This document shows, piece after piece, positions 1-8,321 of a DNA stretch of 33,002 nt. Each line of letters opens with the position of its first letter. Within the stretch, counting starts at the first letter, position 1. The DNA is from an uncultured Mycoplasmatota bacterium (lineage in GTDB: Bacteria; Bacillota_I; Bacilli_A; RF39; UBA660): contig CAMMBL010000006.1 in the NCBI GenBank assembly GCA_946494015.1, positions 1 through 33,002 of the forward strand. The letters run 5' to 3'. A model generated the notes under the pieces. It saw only the letters and a program-made list of their open reading frames with translations, had not been told where the DNA came from and did no database searches. Position numbers and translations under genes: made by a program.

Positions 1-2
1 CA

Positions 3-1121
3 ATTAGTTATAATTCTGAAAATAATACAGCTTTTGAAGGAAGTTATATGGAAGAATGGTTAAATGATATAAGTGTAGATGGCTTTTTAGGTAATTTAAG
101 AAATTATGAAAACTTTATAGAAACCAATGCAAAGTGGAATAATGCGACAGAGACACAATTATCAAGTAAGCCAGTTCAAACAACAATGGTAGAAGATGCA
201 GTAGGACTACTTAATATATATGAATATCAATCTAGTTATAGGGGAGCAAGTGAGTCAACAGGTTATTTAAATAATGGACTTGAATGGTGTACTTTAACAC
301 CAATTGATTCATCTTACATACGTTTGGTGCTTGATGATGGCAGTAGAGGTGGCTTCGGCCCTCCTACTATCACATGTGGTGTTCGCCCATCCATAAATCT
401 AAAATCTAGCATTAAAATCGTAGATGGTGATGGAACAATAGATAATCCATATCGTTTAAGTGGAGATAATGATAGTAATTTAAATGGAGTAAAACTAAAT
501 ACAAGATACAGTGGTGAATATATAAAATTTGGAAATGATGAAAATAATTTGTATAGAATAGTAAGTCATGAAAATGGTATAGGAACAAAGATAACTAGTG
601 CTGAACCATTAAAAAGTTTTGGTGAATTTATAGAAAGAACATTTGGAAATAATACTACTTTTTCAAGTAGTAATACTATAGGAGTATTTTTAAATGGAGA
701 ATATTTAACAAGTTATGTAGGTGATGATTATACTAATATGATAGAGGATAATACAATATGGTATCTTGGAACAGTAGAAGATGGTACATCATATAAATTA
801 GCTAAATATACAAATGAAATGGATAATCTCCTAACATCAAGTAGAACTACAGCAAAGGTAGGACTATTACGTTTAGGCGAGTTAATGGCTAGTCAATTTG
901 AGAAAAGTGAAAATAATCAAGATTATTGGTTATTAACACCAGAAAGTACATCTCACGTGCATTATGCGAGCAACTATGGTGGCACGAACAGCGATTATCC
1001 AAATCTTATTTATGGCGTCCGGCCAACTATGAATCTAAAATCTAATGTAGTAATTACAGGAGGAGATGGAACCAAGAATAATCCATTTACTATTGACTTA
1101 GCAACGGACAGTTCTAATTAA
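3..1121 (+). CDS. Modular surface-type protein, C-terminal part (DUF6273/DUF1566-like modules)
   Basis: The frame is open to the left edge of the window (ISYNSENNTAFEGSY precedes the track's ATG at 48), so this is the 3' part of a larger gene and the ATG at 48 is probably internal. Two modules repeat: 'LTP-(about 25 variable residues)-GVRPSINLKSSIKIVDGDGTIDNPY' and 'YWLLTP-(about 24)-GVRPTMNLKSNVVITGGDGTKNNPF'. The 'YWLLTP...GVRP' pattern resembles the DUF6273/DUF1566 domains, which have or are thought to have a C-type-lectin-like fold. Between the modules lie 'GVFLNGEYLTS' and 'WYLGTVEDGTSYKLAKYT'. In related gut bacteria such modules, as I recall them, often follow a prepilin-like N-terminus, so an exported location is likely but not visible here. 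The last residues (TDSSN) and the stop lie inside an IS end. The two variable loops use unusually many C/G-ending codons. Function is unknown; ligand binding is an inference. Confidence 0.7.
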   Translation: MSYNSENNTAFEGSYMEEWLNDISVDGFLGNLRNYENFIETNAKWNNATETQLSSKPVQTTMVEDAVGLLNIYEYQSSYRGASESTGYLNNGLEWCTLTPIDSSYIRLVLDDGSRGGFGPPTITCGVRPSINLKSSIKIVDGDGTIDNPYRLSGDNDSNLNGVKLNTRYSGEYIKFGNDENNLYRIVSHENGIGTKITSAEPLKSFGEFIERTFGNNTTFSSSNTIGVFLNGEYLTSYVGDDYTNMIEDNTIWYLGTVEDGTSYKLAKYTNEMDNLLTSSRTTAKVGLLRLGELMASQFEKSENNQDYWLLTPESTSHVHYASNYGGTNSDYPNLIYGVRPTMNLKSNVVITGGDGTKNNPFTIDLATDSSN

Positions 1122-1202
1122 AGTGTTGAAAAATAAAGGAAGAATAGATATAAAAGTATGATTCACAGTATATGAATTGGTAACAAAGATGATAAAGTGA
1201 AG

Positions 1203-1241
1203 AAAAAGTGTAACTTTTGATACTGAAAAGTTACACTTTTT
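1203..1241. terminator. Strong bidirectional hairpin terminator
   Basis: A perfect 16-bp stem (aaaaagtgtaactttt / aaaagttacacttttt) encloses a 7-nt loop, gatactg. The arms begin with A5 and end with T5, so it can act in both directions: for the upstream gene on the + strand and for the transposase remnant, whose reverse-strand stop lies at 1288. Confidence 0.85.
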
Positions 1242-1287
1242 ACATAAATTAATACCCAATAAAAAAAACTTTAATTCGTTCAATTTT

Positions 1288-2244
1288 TTAGATGTCATAA
1301 AGAATAAAAGAAAATGGTAATCCACTATATTTAGATGAGTTAAAACTAAGATGAAATAATGTTAGTACTGTATTAAATAAAGGCATTACTCTTTTCTTTA
1401 TTCTAACTCCATTTTGAATAAAATGTTTGTGAGTAGTTATTTTTATTTTTTATAACATTTTGTATTTTTAGAGTAATCAGCACCTAGTACAGTTAAGAAA
1501 AGAATTATAAAACAGGTTATAGAATACATTAAAGTAAAATAATTTAATCCAGCTTTAACGACAGACTCTATATAAAATTCATTAGATTTTTGATTTTTAA
1601 ATAAAGTTTCAATAAAGCCAAAATGATAATTATAATCTTTAATGGTTCTTTTAGGATCACCATTAGAATAATCCAGGACTCATCAACATCATATTTTTTA
1701 TCATAAACAAATTTTTAATATTATTTTTTGATCTAATACATAAAGTATGATCTAGTGAATCAATATGTTGCATTAAAAAAATAGATTTATCGGCAAGGAA
1801 TATTAATTATAGGAAGTATGAAAAAAATTAGAAATATAGGAAATGCCTTGTTTACTAACTTTCATAGAAATTATAAAAATTGTATAAGTATCATGCGAAA
1901 ACATATGACGTGAAGTGATATGAACAGTCTTGTCAGAATGCTTAGTTTTATAATTAGAGATAACATATTTAATAATTTAGTTATAAAATTCATAAGGATT
2001 AAATGATTTATTTTTAAAGAAACGTTTAATTCTTTTGATAACAGAATCAAATTGAACTAAAGAAAAATCATCTTTAAGATGTTTTGCGATATCATTTGTA
2101 ACAGAAGATTTAGATAAAATTATACCTATATATAATTTTAAGCTGTGTCTTTCTAATATAAAGATTAACTTTTGATAAAAATTCTTTCATTTTACCTGCG
2201 ATTTCTTTTTCCCCCCTAGTATTATATACTTTATTCATAAACAT
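1288..2244 (-). pseudogene. IS4-like DDE transposase remnant
   Basis: Reading the minus strand from ATG at 2244 gives MFMNKVYNTRGEKEIAGKMKEF, then after frameshifts and stops LSKSSVTNDIAKHLKDDFSL, FDSVIKRIKRFFKNKSFNPYEFYN, 'SRHMFSHDTYTIFIISMKVSKQGI', 'MQHIDSLDHTLCIR', 'GDPKRTIKDYNYHFGFIETLFKNQKSNEFYIESVVKAGLNYF', 'CFIILFLTVLGADYSKNTKCY' and a C-terminus 'MPLFNTVLTLFHLSFNSSKYSGLPFSFILYDI' ending at 1288. These pieces are collinear and look like an IS4-superfamily transposase from AT-rich Firmicutes (recognised from memory). Compared with that memory, parts of the catalytic core seem deleted, so the gene cannot be functional. The 75-aa reverse ORF of the track near 1098-1325 is only a by-product of this region. 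Confidence 0.65.
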
Positions 2245-2462
2245 TCTCTATTCTATTTTGTGATTATAATAAGAATATCAAAAAAGGTTGTTTCTTTCAA
2301 TTTTAAAAGACAAAATGACTTAGATAAACTTTAGCATTTTTATATCATTTTAAAAACTGTCCGGTTATAAGTGCTATTGAATTAAATTAGATAAATGTTA
2401 ATAATTTTTGATAAAAATTTAAATTTAACTAAGTTTTTTTAATGATTATTTTTTTTAGGTGT

Positions 2463-2468
2463 TATAAT
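2463..2468 (+). promoter_or_regulatory. -10 box of the uvrC operon promoter
   Basis: A perfect TATAAT lies 48 bases before the uvrC start. The -35 region at 17-18 bp spacing (taatga/ttaatg) is poor, and the upstream stretch is T-rich. Spacing to the AGGAG Shine-Dalgarno at 2504 is sensible. Confidence 0.5.
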
Positions 2469-2515
2469 ATTGAAAAACTAATAAATAAAAGCTAAAATAA
2501 ATTAGGAGATGGATT

Positions 2516-4291
2516 ATGCGTGATTTTAAGGAAAAACTAAAATTAGTACCAGAACTTCCTGGTAGCTATCAAATGAAAGATGAAAAAGGATATATCATTT
2601 ATGTTGGTAAAGCAAAAAATTTAAAAAAAAGAGTTAGTAGTTATTTTAGAGGTAATGCTACTGGTAAAACAGCTATGTTAGTTGAAGATATCGCTGATTT
2701 TGAATATATTGTTACAAGTAGTGAATTAGAATCATTAATTTTAGAAATTAATCTAATTAAAAAATATAATCCTAAATATAATATTTTACTTAAAGATGAT
2801 AAAAGTTATCCTTATATAGAACTTACTAATGAATTATATCCTAGATTAAGAGTTGTTAGAAATGTTTCACGTAAAAAGAAAAATCATAAATTATTTGGAC
2901 CATATCCTAATGTTAGTGCTGCAAGAAAAACAGTTAATATGATTAATAGATTATATCCTTTACGTAAGTGTGAAAAATTACCAAAAAAAGAATGTCTTTA
3001 TTATCATATTAATGAATGTTTAGGATATTGTATTAAAAATATAGAACAATCTACTATTAAAGAAATGACCGATGAAATTACTAGCTTTCTAAAAGGAAAT
3101 AGTAGTTTTATAAAAGAAAAGATAACTAAAGAGATGGAAAAAGCTAGTAATAATTTAAATTATGAAAAAGCTTTAGAATTAAGAGAGATGTTAAAAGATA
3201 TTGATATTACTTTAACTAAACAAAAGATAGATTTAAATAAAAACTATAATTTTGATATTTTTGCTTACACTAAAATTGATAATTATTTATCTATTACAGT
3301 TTTCTTTATAAGAGAAGGAATTCTTTTTGGAAGACATCATGAAACATTGCAAACTATTGATAATGAAGTAGATGATATGGAAGAATATATTATACATTTT
3401 TATGAGAAAAATGTCTTAGCTCATGAGATTTTATTACCAGATACATTAGATAGTGAAACATTAAGTGAATATTTAAAGATTAAAATACATGTACCGAAAA
3501 GAGGACCATTAAAAAAATTAGTTGATCTTGCTAAAGAAAATTCAGAAGTAGTATTAAAAGAAGAATTAGAAACTTTACAAAAAGATGATAATGCTAAGAG
3601 AAAAGCTTTAGATGAATTAAGTAAACTATTAGGAGTTAAAACTGTTTCTAGGATGGAATCTTTTGATAATTCTCATTTGTTTGGTACTTATTATGTTGGA
3701 GCGATGGTTGTTTTTAGAGATTTTGAACCATTAAAGAATGATTATCGAAAATATAAAATAAGTACAAGTGTTAAAGATGATTTAAATGCTATGAGAGAAG
3801 TATTATATAGAAGATATTATAGAGCCTTAATGGATAATGAAGTGTTACCTGATTTAATTGTTATGGATGGGGGAGAGTTACAAGTTTCAGTTTGTAAAGA
3901 GATTATTAGTAGTTTACATTTAGATATTCCAATAATAGGATTAAAAAAAGATAGTAAACATAGAACTAATGTAGTTATTGATCAAAACTTTAAAGTATTA
4001 GATATTGCTAGTGATAGTAATCTTTTCTTATATTTATCGAAAATTCAAGAAGAAGTACATCGGTTTGCTATTTATTATCATCGTAATATTAAAAGTAAAG
4101 GATTACTTTCAAGTTATTTAGATTTAGTTAAAGGAATTGGTGAAGTTAGAAAAAAAGAGTTATTAAAAAAATTTGGGTCTATGAAAAAAATGAAAGAAGC
4201 TTCGTTAGAGGAATTAAGTGAAGTGGTAGGAGAGAGTGTGGCTTTAAATTTATATAAAGTATTACATGAGGAGGATGAAAATGTTAAATAA
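2516..4291 (+). CDS. uvrC: UvrABC system protein C (excinuclease subunit)
   Basis: UvrC makes both incisions in nucleotide excision repair after UvrAB damage recognition. The 591-aa product has a GIY-YIG nuclease domain at the N-terminus (PGSYQMKDEKGYIIYVGKAKNLKKRVSSYF, about residues 14-90), a UVR motif near residues 200-235 (EMEKASNNLNYEKALELREMLKDI), the RNase H-like nuclease domain (MESFDNSHLFGTYYVGAMVVF, LIVMDGGELQ) and a C-terminal helix-hairpin-helix tail (GIGEVRKKELLKKFGSMKKMKEA). Length is normal for the family. AGGAG sits 7 nt before the ATG. It leads an operon with the pilin-like gene, mutL and miaA; its 3' end overlaps the next gene. Confidence 0.97.
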   Translation: MRDFKEKLKLVPELPGSYQMKDEKGYIIYVGKAKNLKKRVSSYFRGNATGKTAMLVEDIADFEYIVTSSELESLILEINLIKKYNPKYNILLKDDKSYPYIELTNELYPRLRVVRNVSRKKKNHKLFGPYPNVSAARKTVNMINRLYPLRKCEKLPKKECLYYHINECLGYCIKNIEQSTIKEMTDEITSFLKGNSSFIKEKITKEMEKASNNLNYEKALELREMLKDIDITLTKQKIDLNKNYNFDIFAYTKIDNYLSITVFFIREGILFGRHHETLQTIDNEVDDMEEYIIHFYEKNVLAHEILLPDTLDSETLSEYLKIKIHVPKRGPLKKLVDLAKENSEVVLKEELETLQKDDNAKRKALDELSKLLGVKTVSRMESFDNSHLFGTYYVGAMVVFRDFEPLKNDYRKYKISTSVKDDLNAMREVLYRRYYRALMDNEVLPDLIVMDGGELQVSVCKEIISSLHLDIPIIGLKKDSKHRTNVVIDQNFKVLDIASDSNLFLYLSKIQEEVHRFAIYYHRNIKSKGLLSSYLDLVKGIGEVRKKELLKKFGSMKKMKEASLEELSEVVGESVALNLYKVLHEEDENVK

Positions 4292-4733
4292 AAAAGCTTA
4301 TACTATAGTAGAATTATTAGCTAGTATTGTTATATTAGGACTTTTAGCTACTTTAGCATATATGGGTGTATCTAAGTATTTTAATAAGGCTTTAGATACT
4401 ACTTATAAGAATTTTGAAGAAAATATTAAAACAGCTGCTACTAATTATTTACTTGATAATAGTAATTATATACCTAAAAAGAATGGAAGCTTGGTAATAG
4501 ATGCTAGTAAACTTATTTGTGATGGATATCTTGATGATTTAGAAGATCCTAAGAATGAGAGTAAAACATGTAATATTGATAGTTATGTTATTGTTAAAAG
4601 AGATAATGATAATAATTTAGATATGACTTATCAAGCATGTTTAAAATGTAGTGATTATCAAAGTGATATATGTAGTACATCTATTAATAATATAGAAAGA
4701 CTAAGAAAAGATGAAGCATGTGAGGTAGAGTAA
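4281..4733 (+). CDS. Prepilin-like protein (type IV pilin / pseudopilin N-terminus)
   Basis: The N-terminus MLNKKA|YTIVELLASIVILGLLATLAYMGV is a class III prepilin signal: a short basic leader, a likely cleavage after Ala, Glu at mature position 5 and a hydrophobic helix. The protein would be cut and N-methylated by a prepilin peptidase and assembled at the membrane. The soluble part is small, acidic and contains six cysteines, which may form disulfides. I prefer ATG 4281 over the track's 4266, because AGGAGG at 4269-4274 is 6 nt upstream of it and the earlier ATGs lie in or next to that Shine-Dalgarno. The start overlaps the uvrC end, and the stop overlaps the mutL ATG, so it is translated within a repair operon. 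No other pilus assembly gene is in the window. Exact role is unknown. Confidence 0.85.
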   Translation: MLNKKAYTIVELLASIVILGLLATLAYMGVSKYFNKALDTTYKNFEENIKTAATNYLLDNSNYIPKKNGSLVIDASKLICDGYLDDLEDPKNESKTCNIDSYVIVKRDNDNNLDMTYQACLKCSDYQSDICSTSINNIERLRKDEACEVE

Positions 4734-6529
4734 TGAGTACAATTAAAGTAATGGATGAAATACTTGCTAATAAAATAGCAGCTGGAGAAGTTGTAGAAAG
4801 ATGTTTAAATGTAGTTAAAGAATTAGTTGAAAACTCTATAGATGCTAAGGCAACGGAGATAAAGATAACTTTAATAGATTCAGGAGTTAAAAAAATAGTA
4901 GTTAGTGATGATGGAATAGGTATGGATAAAGAAGATGCTATAATGGCTTTTTCAAGGCATGCTACTAGTAAATTAAAGAATTTAGATGATTTATTTAATA
5001 TTTCATCATTAGGATTTAGAGGAGAAGCCCTTCCTTCTATTGCTTCTGTTTCTTTAGTTAATTTACAAACAAGTAAAGATGGAGTAGGTACAGCTTTAAC
5101 TCTTAATGGAGGAGTAATAGAAAATATTAGTTCATCAGATTTAACAAAAGGAACAACAATAGAAGTATCAGATTTATTTTATAATACTCCAGTTAGATTA
5201 AAATATTTAAAAAATTTATATACAGAATTAGCCCTAATAGTTGAATATGTTAATAAGATGGCTTTATCATATCCTTATATTAGATTTGTTTTAATAAATA
5301 ATGATAAAGTTTTATTAAATACAGTAGGTGATGGTAATTTATTAAAAGTAATTTATGCTATATATGGGATTAATGTAGCTAAGAAAATGATTGAAATATC
5401 AGGAGAGAATGATGATTATGTTATTTCTGGTTATATAGGTTATCCTGAGATTGCTAAAACTAGTCGTAATGTTATTACTACATTAGTTAATGGGAGAGTT
5501 ATTAAAAATCAAGAGTTAAATAGATGTTTAATAGATTGTTATCATACTTATATACCAAAGGATAAATATCCTATGATTATTCTTAATATCGATGTTGATC
5601 CTATTTTAATTGATATTAATATACATCCTCAGAAAATGGATATTAAATTTTCTAAGATGGATAGTTTAAAACAATTAATTACTTATGAAGTTACTAAAAA
5701 GTTAAAAGAGATATTGTTAATTCCTCATGCTAGTATAAGAGATATTAATACAGTTTATGAAATAGAAGATTCTATAAAAAGTTATGATAATTATGATCAG
5801 TCCTATAGTGATACTAGTAGTGTTAAAGTTATAGATAAGGAAGAACTTTCTTTTGATTTTGATAATGATAATAAAATAACTGGTGTTTCTACTAATGAAG
5901 TAGTTAATGAAGAAGAAAGTAATGAAGAAGTTAAAGATGAGAGTAGAATTAAAGAAATGATACCAGTAGGGGTAGTACATAAAACTTATATTATCGCTGA
6001 AAATGCTAGTGGGATGTATATTATAGATCAACATGCGGCCGCTGAGAGAATAAATTATGAGAAGGTATTAAAGGCTTTATTAAAAGATGATTATAAAGTA
6101 ATAGATCTTTTAGTACCTTTAAAACTTGAATATTCAGCTGATGAAGCGATTAAGATTAAAGAACATTTAGATATTTTAAAAAGTATAGGAATTGGTATTG
6201 AAGAATTTGGTGATAATACTTTTATTGTTAGATATCATCCTACTTGGTTTTTTGAAGGATATGAGAAAGAAGCGATTGAAAAAATAATTGCTATAACTTT
6301 AGATAAACATGAATTTGATAAAGAGAAGTTTATTTATAAAACAGCCGCTACTATGGCATGTAAGATGAGTATTAAAGCGAATGATTATTTAACTTTAGAT
6401 GATATGAAAGTACTTCTTGATAATTTAAGATGTTGTGATAATCCATTTACTTGTCCTCATGGTAGACCTACTATTATTACTTATAGTAATTATGATTTAG
6501 AAAAATTATTTAAAAGAGCGATGAATTAG
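4733..6529 (+). CDS. mutL: DNA mismatch repair protein MutL
   Basis: The 598-aa product carries the GHKL ATPase motifs (NKIAAGEVVERCLNVVKELVENSIDA, DDGIGMD, GFRGEAL) in the first 110 residues, a linker rich in acidic residues near 350-400, and a C-terminal dimerisation/endonuclease domain. The metal motif DQHA(X)2E(X)4E is intact from D432 (DQHAAAERINYE), and the C-terminal ACKMSIKA and CPHGRP motifs are present. It is therefore predicted to be the nicking type of MutL found in bacteria that lack MutH. MutS is not in the window. The ATG overlaps the preceding TAA by one base, implying translational coupling. miaA follows after 8 bases, an arrangement common in bacteria. Confidence 0.97.
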   Translation: MSTIKVMDEILANKIAAGEVVERCLNVVKELVENSIDAKATEIKITLIDSGVKKIVVSDDGIGMDKEDAIMAFSRHATSKLKNLDDLFNISSLGFRGEALPSIASVSLVNLQTSKDGVGTALTLNGGVIENISSSDLTKGTTIEVSDLFYNTPVRLKYLKNLYTELALIVEYVNKMALSYPYIRFVLINNDKVLLNTVGDGNLLKVIYAIYGINVAKKMIEISGENDDYVISGYIGYPEIAKTSRNVITTLVNGRVIKNQELNRCLIDCYHTYIPKDKYPMIILNIDVDPILIDINIHPQKMDIKFSKMDSLKQLITYEVTKKLKEILLIPHASIRDINTVYEIEDSIKSYDNYDQSYSDTSSVKVIDKEELSFDFDNDNKITGVSTNEVVNEEESNEEVKDESRIKEMIPVGVVHKTYIIAENASGMYIIDQHAAAERINYEKVLKALLKDDYKVIDLLVPLKLEYSADEAIKIKEHLDILKSIGIGIEEFGDNTFIVRYHPTWFFEGYEKEAIEKIIAITLDKHEFDKEKFIYKTAATMACKMSIKANDYLTLDDMKVLLDNLRCCDNPFTCPHGRPTIITYSNYDLEKLFKRAMN

Positions 6530-6537
6530 GTGATGTT

Positions 6538-7413
6538 ATGATAATTGCAATATTAGGACCAACAGCAGTTGGAAAAACGGCTTTAAGTATTTCTCTTGCT
6601 AAGAAATATAATGCTGAGATAATTAATTTTGATTCAATGCAAGTTTATGAAAAATTAGATATTGGTACTGCTAAAGTTACTAAGCAAGAGATGGATGGTG
6701 TTACTCATCATCTTTTAAGCTATGTTAAATTAGATGAAAATTATTCTGTTTTTGATTATCAGAAAAAAGCAAGAGAAGTACTTGATAAATTATTAAAAGA
6801 GAATAAGAATGTTATTTTAGTAGGAGGGACAGGTTTATATTTAAAAGCAACTTTATATGATTATAAATTTATTGAAAATACTACTAATAAGTTATATGAT
6901 GATTTATCTTCAAGTGAAATTTTAGATAGAATAAAAAAATATGGGATTGATAATTTACCTCATATAAATAATCGTAAGAGATTAGTTAGATTATTAAATA
7001 AATTAGAAAATGGTGAAGAAATTAGTACTGATGGTAATAATTTATTATATTCTAATGTTTATTTTATTGGTCTTACTACTGATAGAAAGGTTTTATATGA
7101 TAAGATAAATAAAAGAGTTGATGCTATGCTTGATAATGGTTTAGTGGAAGAAGTAGAATCTTTAAAAGATTATTTTAATAATTCGAAAGCATTAAATACA
7201 GGGATTGGTTATAAAGAGTTTATTCCTTACTTTGAAAATAAGAAAACAAAAGAGGAAGTTAAAGAGGAGATAAAGAAGAATTCTAGGCATTATGCTAAAA
7301 GACAATATACTTTTTTTAAACATCAATTTGATATTGTGTGGTTTAATACAGATTATAATAATTTTGACAATACTGTTAAGGAAGTAATTAATTATTTAGA
7401 GAAAAATAACTAA
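6538..7413 (+). CDS. miaA: tRNA dimethylallyltransferase
   Basis: MiaA transfers a dimethylallyl group to the N6 of A37 in tRNAs reading codons that start with U. The N-terminus IIAILGPTAVGKTALSISLAKK is the P-loop; NFDSMQVYEKLDIGTAK and VGGTGLYLKATLYD are the family's substrate-binding stretches, and the C-terminal RQYTFFKHQFD is also characteristic (RQxTWF-like, with Phe for Trp). At 291 aa it is slightly shorter than usual (about 300-315), as expected in a compact genome. It is the last gene of the uvrC operon. Confidence 0.96.
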   Translation: MIIAILGPTAVGKTALSISLAKKYNAEIINFDSMQVYEKLDIGTAKVTKQEMDGVTHHLLSYVKLDENYSVFDYQKKAREVLDKLLKENKNVILVGGTGLYLKATLYDYKFIENTTNKLYDDLSSSEILDRIKKYGIDNLPHINNRKRLVRLLNKLENGEEISTDGNNLLYSNVYFIGLTTDRKVLYDKINKRVDAMLDNGLVEEVESLKDYFNNSKALNTGIGYKEFIPYFENKKTKEEVKEEIKKNSRHYAKRQYTFFKHQFDIVWFNTDYNNFDNTVKEVINYLEKNN

Positions 7414-7463
7414 GGTTTAGCATAAAAAAATTATTTGCATAAATTATATAGGAGTTGAGTTTT

Positions 7464-8072
7464 ATGTATAAATTGCCTATATTACCTTATTTATTTCAAG
7501 ATTTAGAACCATATGTTGATATACATACAATGGGACTTCATTATCATAAACATGAGATGAATTATTTAAATAAGTTAAATTTGTTATTAATAAAGAATAA
7601 TTATGATTATAAGTATCCTATTGAAGAATTAATTTATCATATAGATGAGTTTCCTATAGAGGATAGAGAAGATATTTTATATAATTTAGGAGGAGTTTTA
7701 AATCATAATTTATATTTTAAGAGTATGAGTCCTAAAAGAGTATTACCAAGTGATAAGTTAAAAGATGATATAGAAAGTAAATATGGAAGTGTTGATAAAT
7801 TCCTTTTAGAGTTTAAGAATAAAGCTCTTGAATTAAAAGGGGTTGGTTATACTTTTTTAGTAGTAAATGATAATGGTACTTTAGATATTATAAATTTATC
7901 TAATCAAGATTTACCCCAATTATTAGGATATATTCCGCTATTAAATATGGATATGTGGGAACATGCTTATTATTTAAATTATAAGAATGAAAAAAGTAAT
8001 TATATAGATAACTTTTTTTTGATAGTAGATTTTACTAATGCTAATAGTTTATATAATAGTTTGATGAAGTAG
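7464..8072 (+). CDS. Superoxide dismutase, Fe/Mn family, divergent
   Basis: The product (202 aa from the ATG) aligns along its length with Fe/Mn superoxide dismutases: LPYLFQDLEPYVD, LHYHKHEMNYLN, GGVLNHNLYF, LSNQDLPQLLG and DMWEHAYYLNYKN. All four metal ligands are present (H26, H81, D163, H167 here), as are the second-sphere Q148, H30 and Y34. Several tryptophans usual around the active site and C-terminus are Phe or Tyr (GYTFLV for GWAWLV, NFFLIVDF for EFWNVVNW), and the usual HH pair is HY. Activity is therefore likely but not certain. The track starts at a TTG at 7455; ATG 7464 is better because AGGAG ends 9 nt upstream of it. Metal choice cannot be read from the sequence. No strong promoter is visible; it may be read from the miaA side. 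Confidence 0.88.
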   Translation: MYKLPILPYLFQDLEPYVDIHTMGLHYHKHEMNYLNKLNLLLIKNNYDYKYPIEELIYHIDEFPIEDREDILYNLGGVLNHNLYFKSMSPKRVLPSDKLKDDIESKYGSVDKFLLEFKNKALELKGVGYTFLVVNDNGTLDIINLSNQDLPQLLGYIPLLNMDMWEHAYYLNYKNEKSNYIDNFFLIVDFTNANSLYNSLMK

Positions 8073-8146
8073 ATAGTACTATTTATTTTAGGTTATTATA
8101 GTTAAGAAACGATTATTATAGAAAATATAAGATACATTAGATATTA

Positions 8147-8176
8147 AAATCTATATATTATGATAATATAAGATTT
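8147..8176 (+). terminator. Possible weak terminator after the superoxide dismutase gene
   Basis: The arms aaatct-a-tatatta and taatata-agattt form a 13-bp stem with one bulged A and a 3-nt loop. The stem is almost pure A/T, and T-rich sequence follows after a few bases (agataagtttttaatttttt), so termination strength is doubtful. Confidence 0.35.
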
Positions 8177-8270
8177 AGATAAGTTTTTAATTTTTTATTA
8201 ATGGTTAAAAAGATTGTAATTACTATTACTAATTAATGTACGATAGAATAAATATATAAATATTTAATTT

Positions 8271-8297
8271 GGGCACTGAAAAACAGTGCTCTTTTTG
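8271..8297 (+). terminator. Rho-independent terminator
   Basis: The arms gggcactg and cagtgctc form an 8-bp stem (one G-U pair) with an A5 loop, followed at once by ctttttg. It lies about 200 bases after the superoxide dismutase stop and just before the decayed YhcG-like gene. Confidence 0.8.
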
Positions 8298-8321
8298 TAT
8301 ATATAGAAATGGAATATTATT

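Larger units (their letters stand above)
1105..2363 (-). mobile_element. Decayed insertion sequence bounded by 9-bp inverted repeats
   Basis: The motif cggacagtt at 1105-1113 recurs as its exact reverse complement aactgtccg at 2355-2363, and the reverse-strand transposase pseudogene lies between them. These C/G-containing 9-mers are rare-looking in such AT-rich DNA, so they are read as terminal inverted repeats of an element of about 1.26 kb. No target-site duplication is evident beside the two ends, which suggests age or flanking rearrangement. The left end overlaps the 3' end of the upstream gene. Confidence 0.6.

Noticed and set aside
1098-1325. 75-aa reverse ORF in the track
   Set aside because: Its middle overlaps the terminator hairpin and only its first part is in the transposase remnant; no family features or ribosome site.
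1122-2515. Search for a DGR template repeat or reverse transcriptase near the modular protein
   Set aside because: Nothing resembling the GVRP-flanking sequence or an RT is visible; the region is occupied by the transposase remnant.
5717-6034. 105-aa reverse ORF within mutL
   Set aside because: Lies opposite conserved MutL coding sequence, is Ile/Tyr/Phe-rich as expected for antisense of AT-rich genes, and has no ribosome site.
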